Shown piece after piece: positions 23,440 to 35,550 of a stretch of DNA of 64,000 nucleotides. Every line of letters begins with the position of its first letter. The stretch's first letter is position 1. Origin of the DNA: Spirogloea muscicola (taxonomy: Eukaryota; Streptophyta; Zygnematophyceae; Spirogloeales; Spirogloeaceae); contig WELB01000025.1 in assembly GCA_009602725.1 (NCBI GenBank), positions 391,276 through 455,275 on the forward strand, written 5' to 3'. The position numbers were made by a program, and so were the translations under genes. A model generated the notes under the pieces. The model was not told the origin of the DNA. It searched no databases and worked only from the letters and a program-made list of their open reading frames with translations.

Positions 23440-24431
23440 ACAGTGGTAGGAGAATTAGCCCTGAAGCGCTTGTTGCGTTGTCGGCCCAATGTTCCTATAT
23501 TCATATGGCACGCCTTCCCGAGGAAAGGCCAGAACAGGCGGAGATGTCAAACCCTGATGAAATCCTCAAATGCCCCCTGGCATTCGGACGACCACTCCCC
23601 ATGGTACGTCCTTACGAGTCAGTTTCGTACGATAAAGTGCCCATAGCCTCGTAGGAACTTACGGAAGTAATTTGCGACTCCCAGAAAGGAGCGCAACATC
23701 AGTACATTCCGTGGCACAGGCCAATCCAGTACAACCGAAGTCTTCTTGGGGTCGACAACGTATGCCGTCTTTGCCTACGACATGCTCAAGGTATGTCAGC
23801 TCTTGCTGGTAAAATGCGCACTTGGACCTCTTGGCATACAACTGATTCGCACGCAATAACTGAAGCACTCGGCGCAGGTGCCCAAAGTGATCCTTCGGCG
23901 TTTTTCTGAACACCAGTATGTCGTCCAAGTAAACCAGCACAGAATCATAGAGCAGGGGGCCAAAGGCCTCGTCATCACAGCCGCAACGTAGCCGGTGCAT
24001 CGGTCAATTGAAGCTCAGCACCATGAAGTGAAAGTGTCCGAGTGGCTTACGGAACGCCGACTTCGAAACATCCGCAGGCGTGAAACCAATCTGGTGATAC
24101 CCACTTTGCAGGTCTAGGGAGCTAAACATGGTAGCCTCGGCCAGCCAATTGAACAGATCATCTATCCGAGGCAAAGGGTATCGGTTCTTGATAGTGAGCT
24201 TGTTCAGAGCCCGATAGTCAACGCACATTCAATGACTGCCATCCTTCTCCTTGACAAAGAGGATAGGTGCACCGTAAGGCGACTGAGATGGCTCAATATG
24301 GCCCTTCCGCTGCAGATCCCCCACTTGGGATTGCATTTTCGACGGGCTCAGCCGGTACATGGGACGATACGGCAGAATCACGCCTGGCTCCATTGGAGTG
24401 GTATGAGCCACACCTTGATGAGGAGGTTGAC

Positions 24432-25278
24432 TGTGACGTCCCTGTCCCTAATCACACAGTTAGGGTCAGGAAGTCCTGTTTGGGTTTCGGACATAGGGTG
24501 TTTTGGAGACAACCCCCTTACAGAGTGGAAGGTCAGCGCACCCAGCGCACACGTACGCGCACATAGCGCAGCGGAAGTCTTAACCCAAGGCATCGCCGGA
24601 AGGCGGCGACTCGACCGAGGGTCAGCAGCTGTCCCCGCAGCCATGATACTTACAGAGAGCCGGGAAGGCCCGCAGCGACGAGCTGCAGCGACGGGCTGAG
24701 CAGCAGGCGGCAGCAGCAGAGCTGTGGCGTGCGGCGGCTGCAGCAGCAGGCAGCAGCAGGGCTGTGCCTCTCTTGGCGTCACGGGTCCGACTGAGGAGAC
24801 TGGCCTCGGCCTACTACTGATAAGCGTTCCATCTGCCGCCCACCCCTGAGGGTTTTACGAGGGTCGCCCCCAAGGTCCTCCCATGGAGGGGCGGGCCTGA
24901 CAAGGGGATACGACGAATCCAAGAGACACTGGCGCACAGCGCCAAGGGACTGGCGCCAAGAGAGTGGCGCACCAGGCCAAGAGCCTGGCACAAGGGGCCA
25001 AGGGACTGAGGCCATGAGGCCATGAGTCCAGGCGAGCTGGCCCACCCGGCCGGCCCGCAGCGCGTGGGCCCGAAGGAGAGCTGGCCCCCCGGACAGCCCA
25101 CAGGGCGTGGGCCCGAGCCGTGCGCACGTGGTACGGAGCCCGGGACGTCGAACCGTACTTAACTACATACGGTGGAGCAAAGCTACCGGTGCCGTTTGGG
25201 ACTTCCAAACGGTAGATACGATACGATCACGTAAGATTACCGGCACCGTTGGCACTCTCAAACGGAGGGAACGTTACA
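24432..25278 (-). mobile_element. Solo LTR-B nested in the gypsy fossil
   Basis: It is the reverse complement of the LTR-B family; ends are TGTAACG and GTCACA on the minus strand. It sits between coding sequence for the SFPDGL and PHQGVAHT parts of the RT linker. On the minus strand the flanks are GTCTA before and GTCAA after, a plausible 5-base target duplication with one difference. Solo LTRs arise by recombination between the two LTRs of a full insertion. Confidence 0.8.
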
Positions 25279-25758
25279 TAGACCGTCCGGAAAAGAGTCG
25301 GGAGATACATCTGCTAACTCTTCCAGCAACTTATCAAGAACCTCGTCATGTGAATCGGCAGGACTCTCACACGAGTCAGGCTCAGACTCGTCATTCAACG
25401 CCACCATCACAAGATATGCCGTCTGCACAGTGGTCTTGTGAATCAATCGCTTCATGTGCATGTCGGACAGCAGAATGGAAGCTCCTGCCGCCAGCGGCGG
25501 TCCACAGGGAAGCTCGTTGCAAAGGACAAGGCGCCGTGCGCCACGTTGTACAGTACAAGTTTGGCGTTCATAACTAAGTCATGCCGATGTGGCACAAAGC
25601 CAATCATCGCCCAACATTACATCAAATGCAGCAGCCAACACAATGGCGTAACAAGGCACCTCGGCCTTGTATTGCTGAATGCTGATGGGAACTTTGCATA
25701 GACACAGCACATCTGTGGGGTGGCCATCGGCCAATGTCACGGTGGGAAAACCATCTGC

Positions 25759-25828
25759 TTGCAAATTCAAGCCAGTGGAACACACCAAATAATAAAATCT
25801 GGTGTGTTCCACTGGCTTGAATTTGCAA
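25759..25828. repeat. Perfect 29-base palindrome with 12-base loop
   Basis: The arms 25759-25787 and 25800-25828 are exact reverse complements (left arm begins TTGCAAATTCAAGCC). The loop is AATAATAAAATC. It lies inside the protease region of the minus-strand gypsy fossil, so part of that coding sequence is present in both orientations. Confidence 0.9.
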
Positions 25829-27953
25829 AAACACTGAGGTTCTTGAGTCCATGAGGATCGTGGCTGGTGCATCAGCAACCAGCCCCTCAAATAGCAAAGT
25901 GTGTAGCCTCACGTACACTGCTACCAGGAACAAGCGAGCAACATATACTCTGACATCTGCCGGGTACCGCCTAAGCTGAGTGACATCAATACTACGCCTA
26001 AGGAGCCTTTGTCCCGCCTCGTGCGAGCGCAACAGAGCTTGATCACTCACGCTGCACCTGTGTGGCACAATAAACAACACAATCTCGTCAGGCCGACGGT
26101 GCGTAGGCCAGCTCAGATGAATGTGTGCTGCCATGTGCAAGTCGTTATGGGCAATCCACACAAGCAGAGGCCCTCCGGCCTCCAGACTTCGCAACAAAGC
26201 AGAAGTTGAGCGCACAACCGGTAGTTTGGATGGCAGGCGAGCTATGTCAGCAAGATCAAACAGCTCACTTACGTCTGGCTAAAGACATGAGATTGCTCTC
26301 AGAGGCAAGGGTAAGGCACTCACGCTTTCCCTTGGAGTGGCCCTTGTCCCGGCCCCATGAGGCGCTGTAGACGTGGCCTGGAAGAAGAGGGACCTGCCGC
26401 CTGGCAGTCCTTGATCTGATGACCCTTGTCGCCGCAGCGAAAGCAGTCACCACCTTCCACTTGCGGCTTCTGGAAGACGAGCGTTCGACCCCTCCTTTGG
26501 ACAGGACCTCGTCTTGCCTCGCTCTGTTTCTGCAGATCCACCTGCCTCCAGCAGGGGACGCTTGCGCGGCCTCATGTCCGGCGTGCTGGACACCTTCCGG
26601 GCGTACTGCATTTTGTAAAAATCCACAAACGGCTGCGAAGAGCCGTATTCCACTGCGACCCATGTTCGCCTCTTGGCGGGTAGCCCAGCCTTAAAGCGCT
26701 GGCACTTGTCCACCGCCGTCATGGCTCCTTGCGCAGCTTCGAAACCAGCAGCCTGAAGCGCCGCACATAGGGTTAAGAATCTAATCTAGTGCCGCTCATG
26801 CAGATGGCCTCCAACTCGTCGCGAGCCCGAAGCTCAGCATGGATATCGCCATAGGCCGTCACGGGTGAGCTGGAGAAATATTACCAGGTGTTGTACACCT
26901 CGGGCGTCGATGAGTTCTTCAGGGAGTCCCACCACTCACGTGGTTCCCCCTTGAGAGGCACTCTTGCTGTCGCGTCCGTTTCCATCAGAACGAACTATTT
27001 GGACATCTCGCTCAGTTATGACTGCAGCCCACCCCGGTCATCCCGACCGGAGAACTGCCTCAACGCGTGGGCCCCGGCAAGTCCATGCGCAGGGTTGCCA
27101 CTGCTCTTGCGCATCAAATGAACCGCGGCATCGACCCCTTGCGCCTGCCGCTGTTCAGCACGGATCTGGACGAGGTGGGCGCGCTGTTCCTCATGCATCC
27201 CCTCCAGGTAGGCACGAAGGAATGGGTCGCCCAAGTCAGGCTTAGCTGCCTCCAGCTGCTCAGCTTGAGGAGTGCCATGCGTTGCATATCCTCAGCCGAC
27301 AGGCCCTCTTGGCCCACGGCTCCGGGTTCGGCGTGCCCTCATGGGCTTGCCCCGCACCAGCCACTGCCTCAGCAGCTGGCTCTGCAGCAGTCGCTGCCTC
27401 AGCAGCAGACCGCTCTACCTTCCGAGGGAGCTAGGGCGCCCACTGGAAGTGTGCGACTCCAGGCTTTCTGAAGTATACTGAGGGGTTCGAATCAGGCTCC
27501 GGCAGTCAGCATGTCACACACTCCATACTGCAATACAGAGCATCGCAAGACTTGTGCACCAGCGCGCGAGCAAGCAAGGCAGCGCGCTAAGCCATACCTC
27601 CAAACAGCAGGCAGGCAGACTGCCGCAAATATGACCAAGACCAATGCACAAGATCGATGCTGGCCACACGACTAATCTTTACCACAGAAAGGCTGCAGGC
27701 TCAAGCCACACCTCACGGTAGGCGATTTAGCAGCAGGTGGTCCTCAACGGATCAGGCACTCGATGATTGGCGTTGGTCGCTGCAGGCTTAGTGCGTTAAG
27801 ATGAAGCAGCACCTGGCGCTTCCGCTGAGCAGGTTCGCGGACCCACATCTGGCAAGGCACTTTATCTCAACAGACAAAGTCAAGCCAGCACATCAGTCAG
27901 ATTCTTGTATCATCAGCAAGTACGAAATAAAACAAGCGCGATAGATGCAAGAC

Positions 27954-27971
27954 CGCCTCTGATACCAAATG
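27954..27971 (-). other. Primer-binding site of the minus-strand element
   Basis: On the minus strand TTTGGTATCAGAGGC follows the LTR end CCTTACA directly. It is the initiator-Met type site also seen at 10620 and 29014. Confidence 0.75.
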
Positions 27972-28149
27972 TAAGGACCTCGCTCCTACAAACGCAGTTA
28001 GGGTGAGTGGTCCTTACTATGTTCGGCTGTAAATTCTGGAGCGAACCCACTTTACGGTGAAGAACTAGCGCATAGGCGCAGCGGAAGACAGGCCCTGTGG
28101 CGCCGCTGTCCATCGGCGACTTCACCTCCTGGGCGCAAGCCAGCAGCTG
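27972..28149 (-). mobile_element. LTR-C remnant, 5' LTR of the minus-strand gypsy element
   Basis: It lies directly upstream of the primer site on the minus strand and resembles 12961-13600 (CCTGTGGCGCC, CTCCTGGGCG). It is interrupted at 28150 by the start of LTR-A, so the LTR-A element inserted into this older LTR. That gives the relative age of the two. Confidence 0.6.
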
Positions 28150-29012
28150 TGTAACGTCCCCGCCGTTACGGGCAGCTTAACTTCGAGTTAAGCGCTAACG
28201 TGTGACCCCTAACGCGCACGCGACTAACGCGTGCGACGCGCATGCAACATGCGCGCGACGCGCGAGGAGACTCGCGGTGTGTGACGCCTGCTGACTATGG
28301 AACGTGCAGGCGCGCCGCCTCTGGAATAGGCGGCGCATCTTCGGCTCCCAAAAAGGAGATTCTCGGCGGTTTCTCGAATCGGCCGCCGGGACACGTGTGC
28401 CTCGCCTGCGGGCCCGTGCCGCTCCGAGCTGCGCCGCCAGGCGGCGCCGCAGGGGCGGTTCTGCCGGGCCGCGCCGCAGGACGGCCGCCGCTTCTAGAAG
28501 GGAGCCGCGTGGCCTGCCCTCGTACTAGATTCCCCTTGTCGGGCCCGCCTTCCTGAAGGTGGGCACTAAGACGAGCCTCCCGGAGACCCCTGGGGAGGGT
28601 GGCACATAAAGCACTACAAGTAGGGCTGAGAGCAGACTCGGGGACACACGGTCAACATCAGGGAAGCCCACGAGGAAGAGGCGCGCAGCCCTGCTGCTGC
28701 CTACTGCCGCAGCTCGCCGACGCAGCATCTGCTGCTGCCTGCTGCTGCAGCCCGACGCCGCAAGCCGTCCCTGCGGATCTTCATCGGCTCTCCCGAAGGT
28801 AGACTGTGGCTGCTTCCTTTGGGGACAGTTGCTGCCCCGTAACTGAGAGGTGAGTCGCCGCCTGTCGGCGGCGCCTCAGGGCAAGGTATTCCGCTGCGTA
28901 GTACACGTGGTGCTTCACTGTGCGGGGGTTTTGTCTCTAAAACTCAGCGACCGAAATTAAATAAGGACGTCCTAACCCCTAACTGTGTGTATGTAGGGAT
29001 CAGAACGTCACA
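28150..29012 (+). mobile_element. LTR-A, 5' LTR (best-defined copy)
   Basis: The ends are TGTAACGTCCCC and AACGTCACA, about 863 bases, followed at once by the primer site. It contains the GC-rich half (28190-28520), the GTCGGGCCCGCC box and the CTGCTGCCTGCTGC block. This copy was used to define the family for 1-428, 9853-10619, 17384-18262 and 32628-33198. Confidence 0.85.
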
Positions 29013-29013
29013 T

Positions 29014-29031
29014 TTGGTATCAGAGGAGTCC
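29014..29031 (+). other. Primer-binding site, initiator-Met tRNA type
   Basis: TTGGTATCAGAGGAGTCC starts two bases after the LTR-A end, the spacing typical of LTR retrotransposons. Confidence 0.85.
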
Positions 29032-32000
29032 TTGCATCTTGCTAGCCTCGTCATCTGTGATGATACGGCCGACAATGCAAGGTTCCTTCTGATGTTCTGG
29101 CACTGACTAGTCTCTTGTGACTTAGATCCCTTGGCAGACTGTACCCGTGGATCTGCATCGGCGGGCTGATTGGTGCTGTGAACACTCGCCCGATGCATCC
29201 ACGCATCTGGGGTCGGCCAACATCAAGTGGTTCTCCACCCCAGCGGCAATCACAATTGCCAGGTCAGTATTTCGCCTGCATAACCACCTGCGGTCGGCGG
29301 ATTGCCTGTCTGCGTGACAAGGAGGTGAACCGACCGCCGGTGGGCGGCGAATACTGGCTATGTGCCAGAAACTGGTCCGTACACCAGTTCTGGCCCCACC
29401 CTCGGTTCGCTCGTGCTGCTCTGCGTTTTGGGGGTATGACTTGCGCGCTATCTTGGATGCTTTACTTGTCTGGGGCACCAGCCTGCGCAGTAATATTGTG
29501 GTAGTATTGTTTCAGCCGTTTTGTCTTATGCCCTCCTCACGGACGTGATCCCTTAGTGGATTGGTGTAAAGGCATGGAGTAGGCTGACTCGAGTGCGCCA
29601 CCTAGTCCCCCTCCGCCGGCCGTACCTTCGGCTGAGGTCGAGGAGGCGGAAAGTGAGTTGGCGGAGCTCCACGCACCCGACCTGGACGGCCCGACACCGG
29701 CCGAGGTGCAACGCCTTGTGCGTCTTGTGGAGCAAATAGCGCATGCCATCCCCAGTGAGGAATCGCTGGCAGTCCCTGAGTAGGAGGTGCCGCGCAAAGA
29801 AACCCGAAAAAACTTCGCCCGTGTACATGCTGAAGAGCTGCGAGTTGGTCGCGTCAAGGCGGAAAGTACGCTATTCCAGGCAGCTGGGGCGTGCCCAGCC
29901 GTGTCAGCCCTTCAAGTACGATGGGCAAGGTAGTCCTACCGCCTGGTTCCGCGATTTGAACAACTGGTCCATGGTATGCGCGACGCCGTTCGAATTCCGC
30001 GTGGAATTGCAGCTACGTATCTCACAAATGATGCTGCCGCATGTTGGAACGCTGTGAAGTCGTCCTCCCACCCCAGAGTTTTCATCACTTGGGATTACCA
30101 GAGTTCTCACCGCTACGTACGGTTAAAGTACGCGGAACTTTACGCCCGCGGTGACATCAATGTGACGTGGTATGAATTGACCCTGAATTTGTAGGACGTG
30201 TGTGTCCGCAGTCTGTTGTGATAGTTGTACGCTTTGAGCATGGGCTTATGCAAGCGCTGATGGATGAAATATGCTTTGTTGTATGGGCTCCTTCTAATCA
30301 GTTGCAAAAGCTATGAACATGCATACGAGCACGATCAGTTTACACGGTACTAAAGACAGTCATCTTTGTTGGACCGTGCAGTCGTGGAGTGAACCCTCAA
30401 CCTCCGAAGAAGTTGGCTTAGTTGTACCGCCACAAGGCAGGCCACTTCGACGTGAAGTATGGAGTTGATGGCGTTTCTCCAACCACTCCTGCTTGTATCT
30501 GTAGCTCGTAACTATATCCTTACTTGTAAGTACCTCGGTGCCATAGCGCCAACATTAAAGTCCAAGGACTGGAGGCTGGTCGTCCAGCTCATTTCCTTGT
30601 GAACTCAGAGGCTTCTACTTCCTGTATCAGTAAGAATTCTCTGAGCCACAGGGCTTTGGTTGTAGAGCCCACTGCTGTCTTGCAAGCTACACTGGCAAAT
30701 GGACGAAGTGCCAATACTCATTGGCAAACATCGGCTGTGCTGTTGGTCAGCACTGGCTTGCCGGATCCCATCAGTCTTGTACGAGCTGGGCTCTGATGTA
30801 ATAACGCCCATGTCAAGCTAGCCTAGTTGTGGCTTTTGTCCGTGGAAGTTGTGGACTTGATCGTGAGATCAGTACTGTGTGATGCCTCGGCATGGGTGAT
30901 CCCTGCGTTGTACTCACCTTGCCACATCTTTGGTGTCGGCGGCTGGCGCGCCCTCACCCTGCTCTGTGCGTTGGCACACTCCAGACATACTGGAATTGGC
31001 CCTGGTCAGTAGCACCTCTGTGCTATCTATTTCCAGTGCAAGTCCATGGCTCTCCATAGCCGTTGATGATGTTATCACGACTCCGGGCTCAGTGGGTGTA
31101 TTGAGGCGGGAATGACGGATGTTCTCAATGCCCCCCGCAGCACCCGCTGCCTGGAACTCTTCTCGCTTCTATATTCTCTGCGGTACCTACGTATCAAGCC
31201 ACGTGAATCGGGCATGGACGAGACCAGGTGTGGCTCTGTGTCCTGCTCGAGTGGTCTGTCTGTAAGCCCGTATGCGGAGTAGTGAAGATTGCGCCATTGG
31301 CCCAGCTATGTACCTGAGCATCTTTGTGCACTTGAGTGTAAGCTGCCGGCATGAGATGCCTTCAGCTGGCTAGTGCATTTTGAATGACTTTGCGTGGATG
31401 CTCGTCTCCGCCTTTGGCTGTCAAAGGGTTGACATGTACGGGATCGCTATGACCAGCATCCTGGCATGCTGAGTCGAAGGCTCTATTGAAGACGTACTCT
31501 TACATGAATTGTCGTGCGGTGCACCCGTCCTCTTCGTTGTGAAGTAGGCTGAATTTTCGGATGTGCATCGAGTCTGAGCTCTGAACAAGCTCACTGTCAA
31601 GATAGCATGCCTTTTGCTTAGCATTTATGATCTGTAAATCGTCGAGCGGAAGCTTATGCATATAGCCCCCCCGCTCTGCAAAGTGATGATGACCACCGTC
31701 TCACACCCGAGGAAGTCCCGAATTTGGCTTGTTGTAGGCCGCTCGGCTCCTTGTGCTGCAAGATGCTCCGTTTTGGTTTCACCAAAAGCACTTGCCACGT
31801 GTCAGGTTTGACGATAGAAGTCTTTGGCCCCCTACGGTGTGACTCTGTGTTGGTAAAAGGCAGACTGGCGTTCTGTAAATCACCTGAGCTTTACGTACTG
31901 CACCTGCAGCATGTTCTGCAATTGCTGTGTGCAAATCCACCGTATGCCAAATGTGTATGACCAGCCGGAACATCCAAAGGGCATGTTGTGGACCAAGACG

Positions 32001-32627
32001 GGGTTTGCGTCAACGCCACCAAGTAGTAAAGGACTTTAGTAGTCAATGTGCCACGGAACGTGCCGCGAATGCGTTTCCTTTTTGGGATTCGCAAAGTACC
32101 GTAATTCCCTGCAGAAATACGGAAATATGGCATCTCCTCTAACGAAGCTCACTCGTAAGGACGTCAGCTGGGTGGACGTCCGAATGCCAGAAGGCATTTT
32201 AGGATAGCAAACGGGTCCTGGTGCATCCACCCGGTTTGGGCCTTGCCTCGAGAACGAGGTGTGCATTTCAAGTATGTGACGCCTCTTTGATCGGCATTAT
32301 GCTGTTCTCTTGCAGGAGGGTCACCCCGTAGCATTTGAAGGTAACCTCCTTTGTCCCTGCAGAGCGTAACTTCGATACGGGGGAGCAAGAGCTCCTTGCT
32401 GTTGTGCACGCCCCTACACTGTGGCGATGCAATCTCGAGTGCGTTGAATTTACGGTCGTAACGGATCAGTCCCCGTTGACCTACTTTCACACACAACAGC
32501 AATTGAGCAGGCGTCAAGCATCGTGATCTAAGTGCATGTCCACATTCCGTTTTCAGTGATTGTACCACTCTGGAAGTTCATGTTGCGGTTTCGGTGAGCC
32601 GCAACATTGCAGGGCTGCTGTGGCGGC
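29032..32627 (+). mobile_element. Decayed Ty3/gypsy internal region of the LTR-A element
   Basis: Leader to about 29570; gag at about 29570-30190 (SPPPPAVPSAEVEE, then SRQLGRAQPCQPFKYDG). A protease/linker zone follows at about 30200-31440 that closely matches 1030-1760. RT remnants lie at about 31560-32110 and RNase H at about 32270-32520 (GEQELLAVVHAPTLW, TYFHTQQQLSRRQAS). It ends at 32627, where a minus-strand LTR-A piece begins. It is heavily broken, well beyond ten breaks. Confidence 0.75.
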
Positions 32628-33198
32628 TGTGATGACCCTGACCCTTAACAGCAAAGTCAGGGGTCAGGATGTCCTCATTGGCTTCGGTCGTTGGGCTTTA
32701 GAGACAAAACCCAAGCACAGTGAAAGCACCACGTGTCATACACAGCGGAAGTCTCGCCCTGAGGTGCTGCCGACAGGCAGCGACTCACCTCTCAGGTACG
32801 GGCCAGCGACTGTCACCAAAGGAGCAGTCACAGTCTTACTCACATAGAGCCGATGGAGATCCGCGACGACGGGATGCGGCGACGGGCTGCAGCAGCGGCC
32901 AGCCGCAGGGCTGCATCGGCGGGCTGAGGCAGCAGGCGGCAGCAGGGCTGCGCCTCTCTCTCGCGGGCTTGACTGATGTTGACCCGGGTGTCCCCGAGTC
33001 TCCTCTCAGCCCTACTTGTATTGCTTCATGTGCCACCCTCCCCAGGGGTCTCTGGGAGGCTCGTCTCAGGGTCCACCTTCGGGAAGGCGGGCTCGACAAG
33101 GGGAATCTAGTGCGAGGCAGGCCACGCGGCTCCCTTCTGGAGGCGTCGGCCGTCCTGCGGCGCCGCCGAGCGGCGACCTGCGGCGCCACCTTGCGGCG
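32628..33198 (-). mobile_element. Partial LTR-A on the minus strand
   Basis: Reverse complement of the right two thirds of LTR-A, from its end at 32628 (TGTGATGACCCTGACC) to the GCGGCGCC block near 33198. It joins the plus-strand fossil to its left, between RNase H and integrase, and a minus-strand gypsy RT to its right. The left junction lies at the same point of the element as the junction at 9852/9853. Confidence 0.7.
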
Positions 33199-35550
33199 GC
33201 GCCCTGGGAAATCGCAACTGTGGCACATTCCGTGGCACCGCCAGTCCGTTACTACTGCAGTCTTTCTGGGGTCGACGCGAACCCCGTCTTTGACCACCAC
33301 ATGCCCTAAGTATGTCAGCTCGGGCTGGTTGAAGACACACTCGGCATACAACTCATTTAAACGGAGCAACTGCAGCACTTGCCGCAGGTGCCGCACATGA
33401 TCTTCAGTCGTTTCCGTGAACACCAGTATGTCATCCAAGTAAACCAGTACGAAATTGTACAGTAGGGGGCCAAAGACCTTCGTCATTACAGCCTGAAATG
33501 TGGCAGGTGCATTGGTCAAGCCAAGATTGAGCACTTTGAATTGGAAGTGACCGAGTGGCGTACGGAACGCCGATTGCGGTACATCCTCAGGTGTAATAGG
33601 AATCTGGTGATAGCCGCTTTGCAAATCGAGGGAGCTGAGCACCTGAGCACACTCCCGCGAGACGATCGAACAGAACATCAATGCGCGGCAACGGGTGCCG
33701 GTTCTTGACTGTGAGCTTGTTCAGAGCTCGATAGTCGATGCACATCCGAAGACTACCATCTTTCTTCTTAACGAAGAGGATCGGTGCACCGTATGGCGAC
33801 TGGGAAGGCTCGATATGCCCTTTTTTTAGCAAATCTTCCACGGAATTGCATCCCGCTAAGTCAGTCGATACATAGGACGGTACGGCGGCGCAGTGCCGGG
33901 CTCCAGAGAAATTGTATGAGCCACGCCTCGGTGAGGAGGCAGACCGTCTGGGAGAATTTCGGGAAACACATCCGAGAATTCTGCCAACATTTTGTCAAGA
34001 GCCGGCCCATGTGAGGCCACATCACTCACTACTCCCGACTCAGAGGGAGACTCAGCACTTATTACCACCAACAGATACACGGGCGAAGCCGGTTCTGCGT
34101 GAAGGAGCCTCTTGAATTGCACAGCCGACAGCTGGATAGAGGAAGCATTCACAGATGGTGGCGCGCGGGGAAAGTCTTTGTGCAATGCAGAACGACGAGC
34201 ACCGCGTTGACCAGAGCAAGTCCGCGCATCGAAGTCAAGCAGGGCCGCAGTGGAACAAGGCCAATTATCGCCCAAAACCACATCAAAGACCGGTGCCAAT
34301 TCAAGGCAAGACACAACCGTCTTATAATTCTGAATGCTAATGGGGACTCGACAGTAGCCCATGACTTCGGCAGTTTGTCCATTAGCCAGTGTAGCTTGAT
34401 AGACATCAATAAGCTTTACAACATAACCCTTGTCGCTTAATAAGATTCTTACTGACGCAGGAGACAGTAAGCCCCGCATCTATAAGGATCTGGACCGCTT
34501 GACCGGCCACCAGTCCTGAAAACATCATAGTTGGTGCTGCGGCAGCAAATGCCGAGGCACTTACAAATGTAGAATAAAACTTTCAGCTACATATACTAAC
34601 AGTTTCGTCCAGGGCGTACTACGTTTGCAACTCGCGACCTCACTTGAGGCGCTTCGCCTTGTGGCGACACAACAATACCAGCCCCAACGGAGGTTAAGGG
34701 ATTACTCTTCGACTGCACGGCACAATGAAGAACACCGGTTATTTAGCACCATGGTGCTAACTGATCCAGCTCAAGTACATGCTCGCAGCTTTCTGCAACT
34801 GATTGGAAGGAAGCCACACAACGAGGGGACTTTCGTTCACCAGTGCTTGCTTAAGCCCATGCACAGAGCGTACTACTGGCATAACAGACAGCGGACACAC
34901 TCGTCCTAAGCGTTCAAAGAGCATCTCCACATCATGCCGATGAAACACCCACAAAGGTGATAGGGAGGGGGACTCACTTTTTGCTTTTCTCTTGTACGAG
35001 CCCTTTGGGCGGATCGATGCAGGCTTGGTAGGTTGGGACGTCGACGGTTGCAGGCAGTCTCAAATCCGGTGGCTCTTTTAGCCACATCGGTAACAAGCCC
35101 TGTCCTCCGCTGGGACGAACTTCGCTGCGGCCTTGGCTGGCGCCGACCACGATGGTGGCCCAGACCTACCACCTGGCTTGAACCCGGACTTGGGCTTGAA
35201 GCGCTTTGTGGATGACGGCCCCGACTTATCCCCATCTTCCTCCTGGAGGAATCGCTTGCGCGTTGGCTACACTGAGTACGACTGACGAGCTTGCTCGATG
35301 AGCTTCTCCAAGGTCGTCACCGGCTGGAAGGTAGTCTTGTCCACTGGCGACATGACCGCAATGCGCTGTGGCAGACCAGCTTTGAAGCGCTGTACTTGGT
35401 CCTTGGCGTCCATGGACCCACACTTCACCAGCAGCATATGAAACCGCCGGACATAGTCCTCGTAGTCGTCTCCTCGCATGCGGATTGCATCGAGTTCAGT
35501 ACGGGCCTTCAGCTCCGCGTGGAGTTCGCCGTACATAAAAGTCAACGACC
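33199..35550 (-). mobile_element. Minus-strand Ty3/gypsy fossil: gag to RT
   Basis: Reading the minus strand: gag at about 35545-35270 (YGELHAELKARTELDAIRM, EDYVRRFHMLLVKCGSMD), then a zinc-knuckle region at about 35100-34980. A protease region follows at about 34880-34240 (YQATLANGQTAEVMGYCRVP, FDVVLGDNWP). The RT linker ([18 protein letters not shown]) and RT down to 33200 come last ([21 protein letters not shown]). It is comparatively well preserved with only a handful of breaks, but LTRs, RNase H and integrase are not attached. Confidence 0.85.

Larger units (their letters stand above)
23440..27971 (-). mobile_element. Minus-strand Ty3/gypsy fossil, nested solo LTR-B inside
   Basis: Reading the minus strand from 27971 there is first a primer-binding site. 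A leader follows to about 27480, then gag to about 26265 (a CFRCGDKGHQIKDC zinc knuckle at about 26430-26390). Protease is at about 26215-25580 (FDVMLGDDWL). The RT linker, an LTR-B insertion (24432-25278), RT at 24411-23660 ([25 protein letters not shown]) and the start of RNase H to about 23440 complete the order. Integrase and 3' LTR are absent here. It is broken in several places and older than the LTR nested in it. Confidence 0.85.

Noticed and set aside
27480-27500. tRNA-like GGTTCGAATC box
   Set aside because: No T-stem, acceptor stem or anticodon arm can be built around it.
32836-33681. A 281-codon minus-strand open frame that begins as gypsy RT and ends Arg/Ala-rich
   Set aside because: The second half is simply LTR-A sequence read through; it is an accident of two fossils lying side by side, not a gene fusion.
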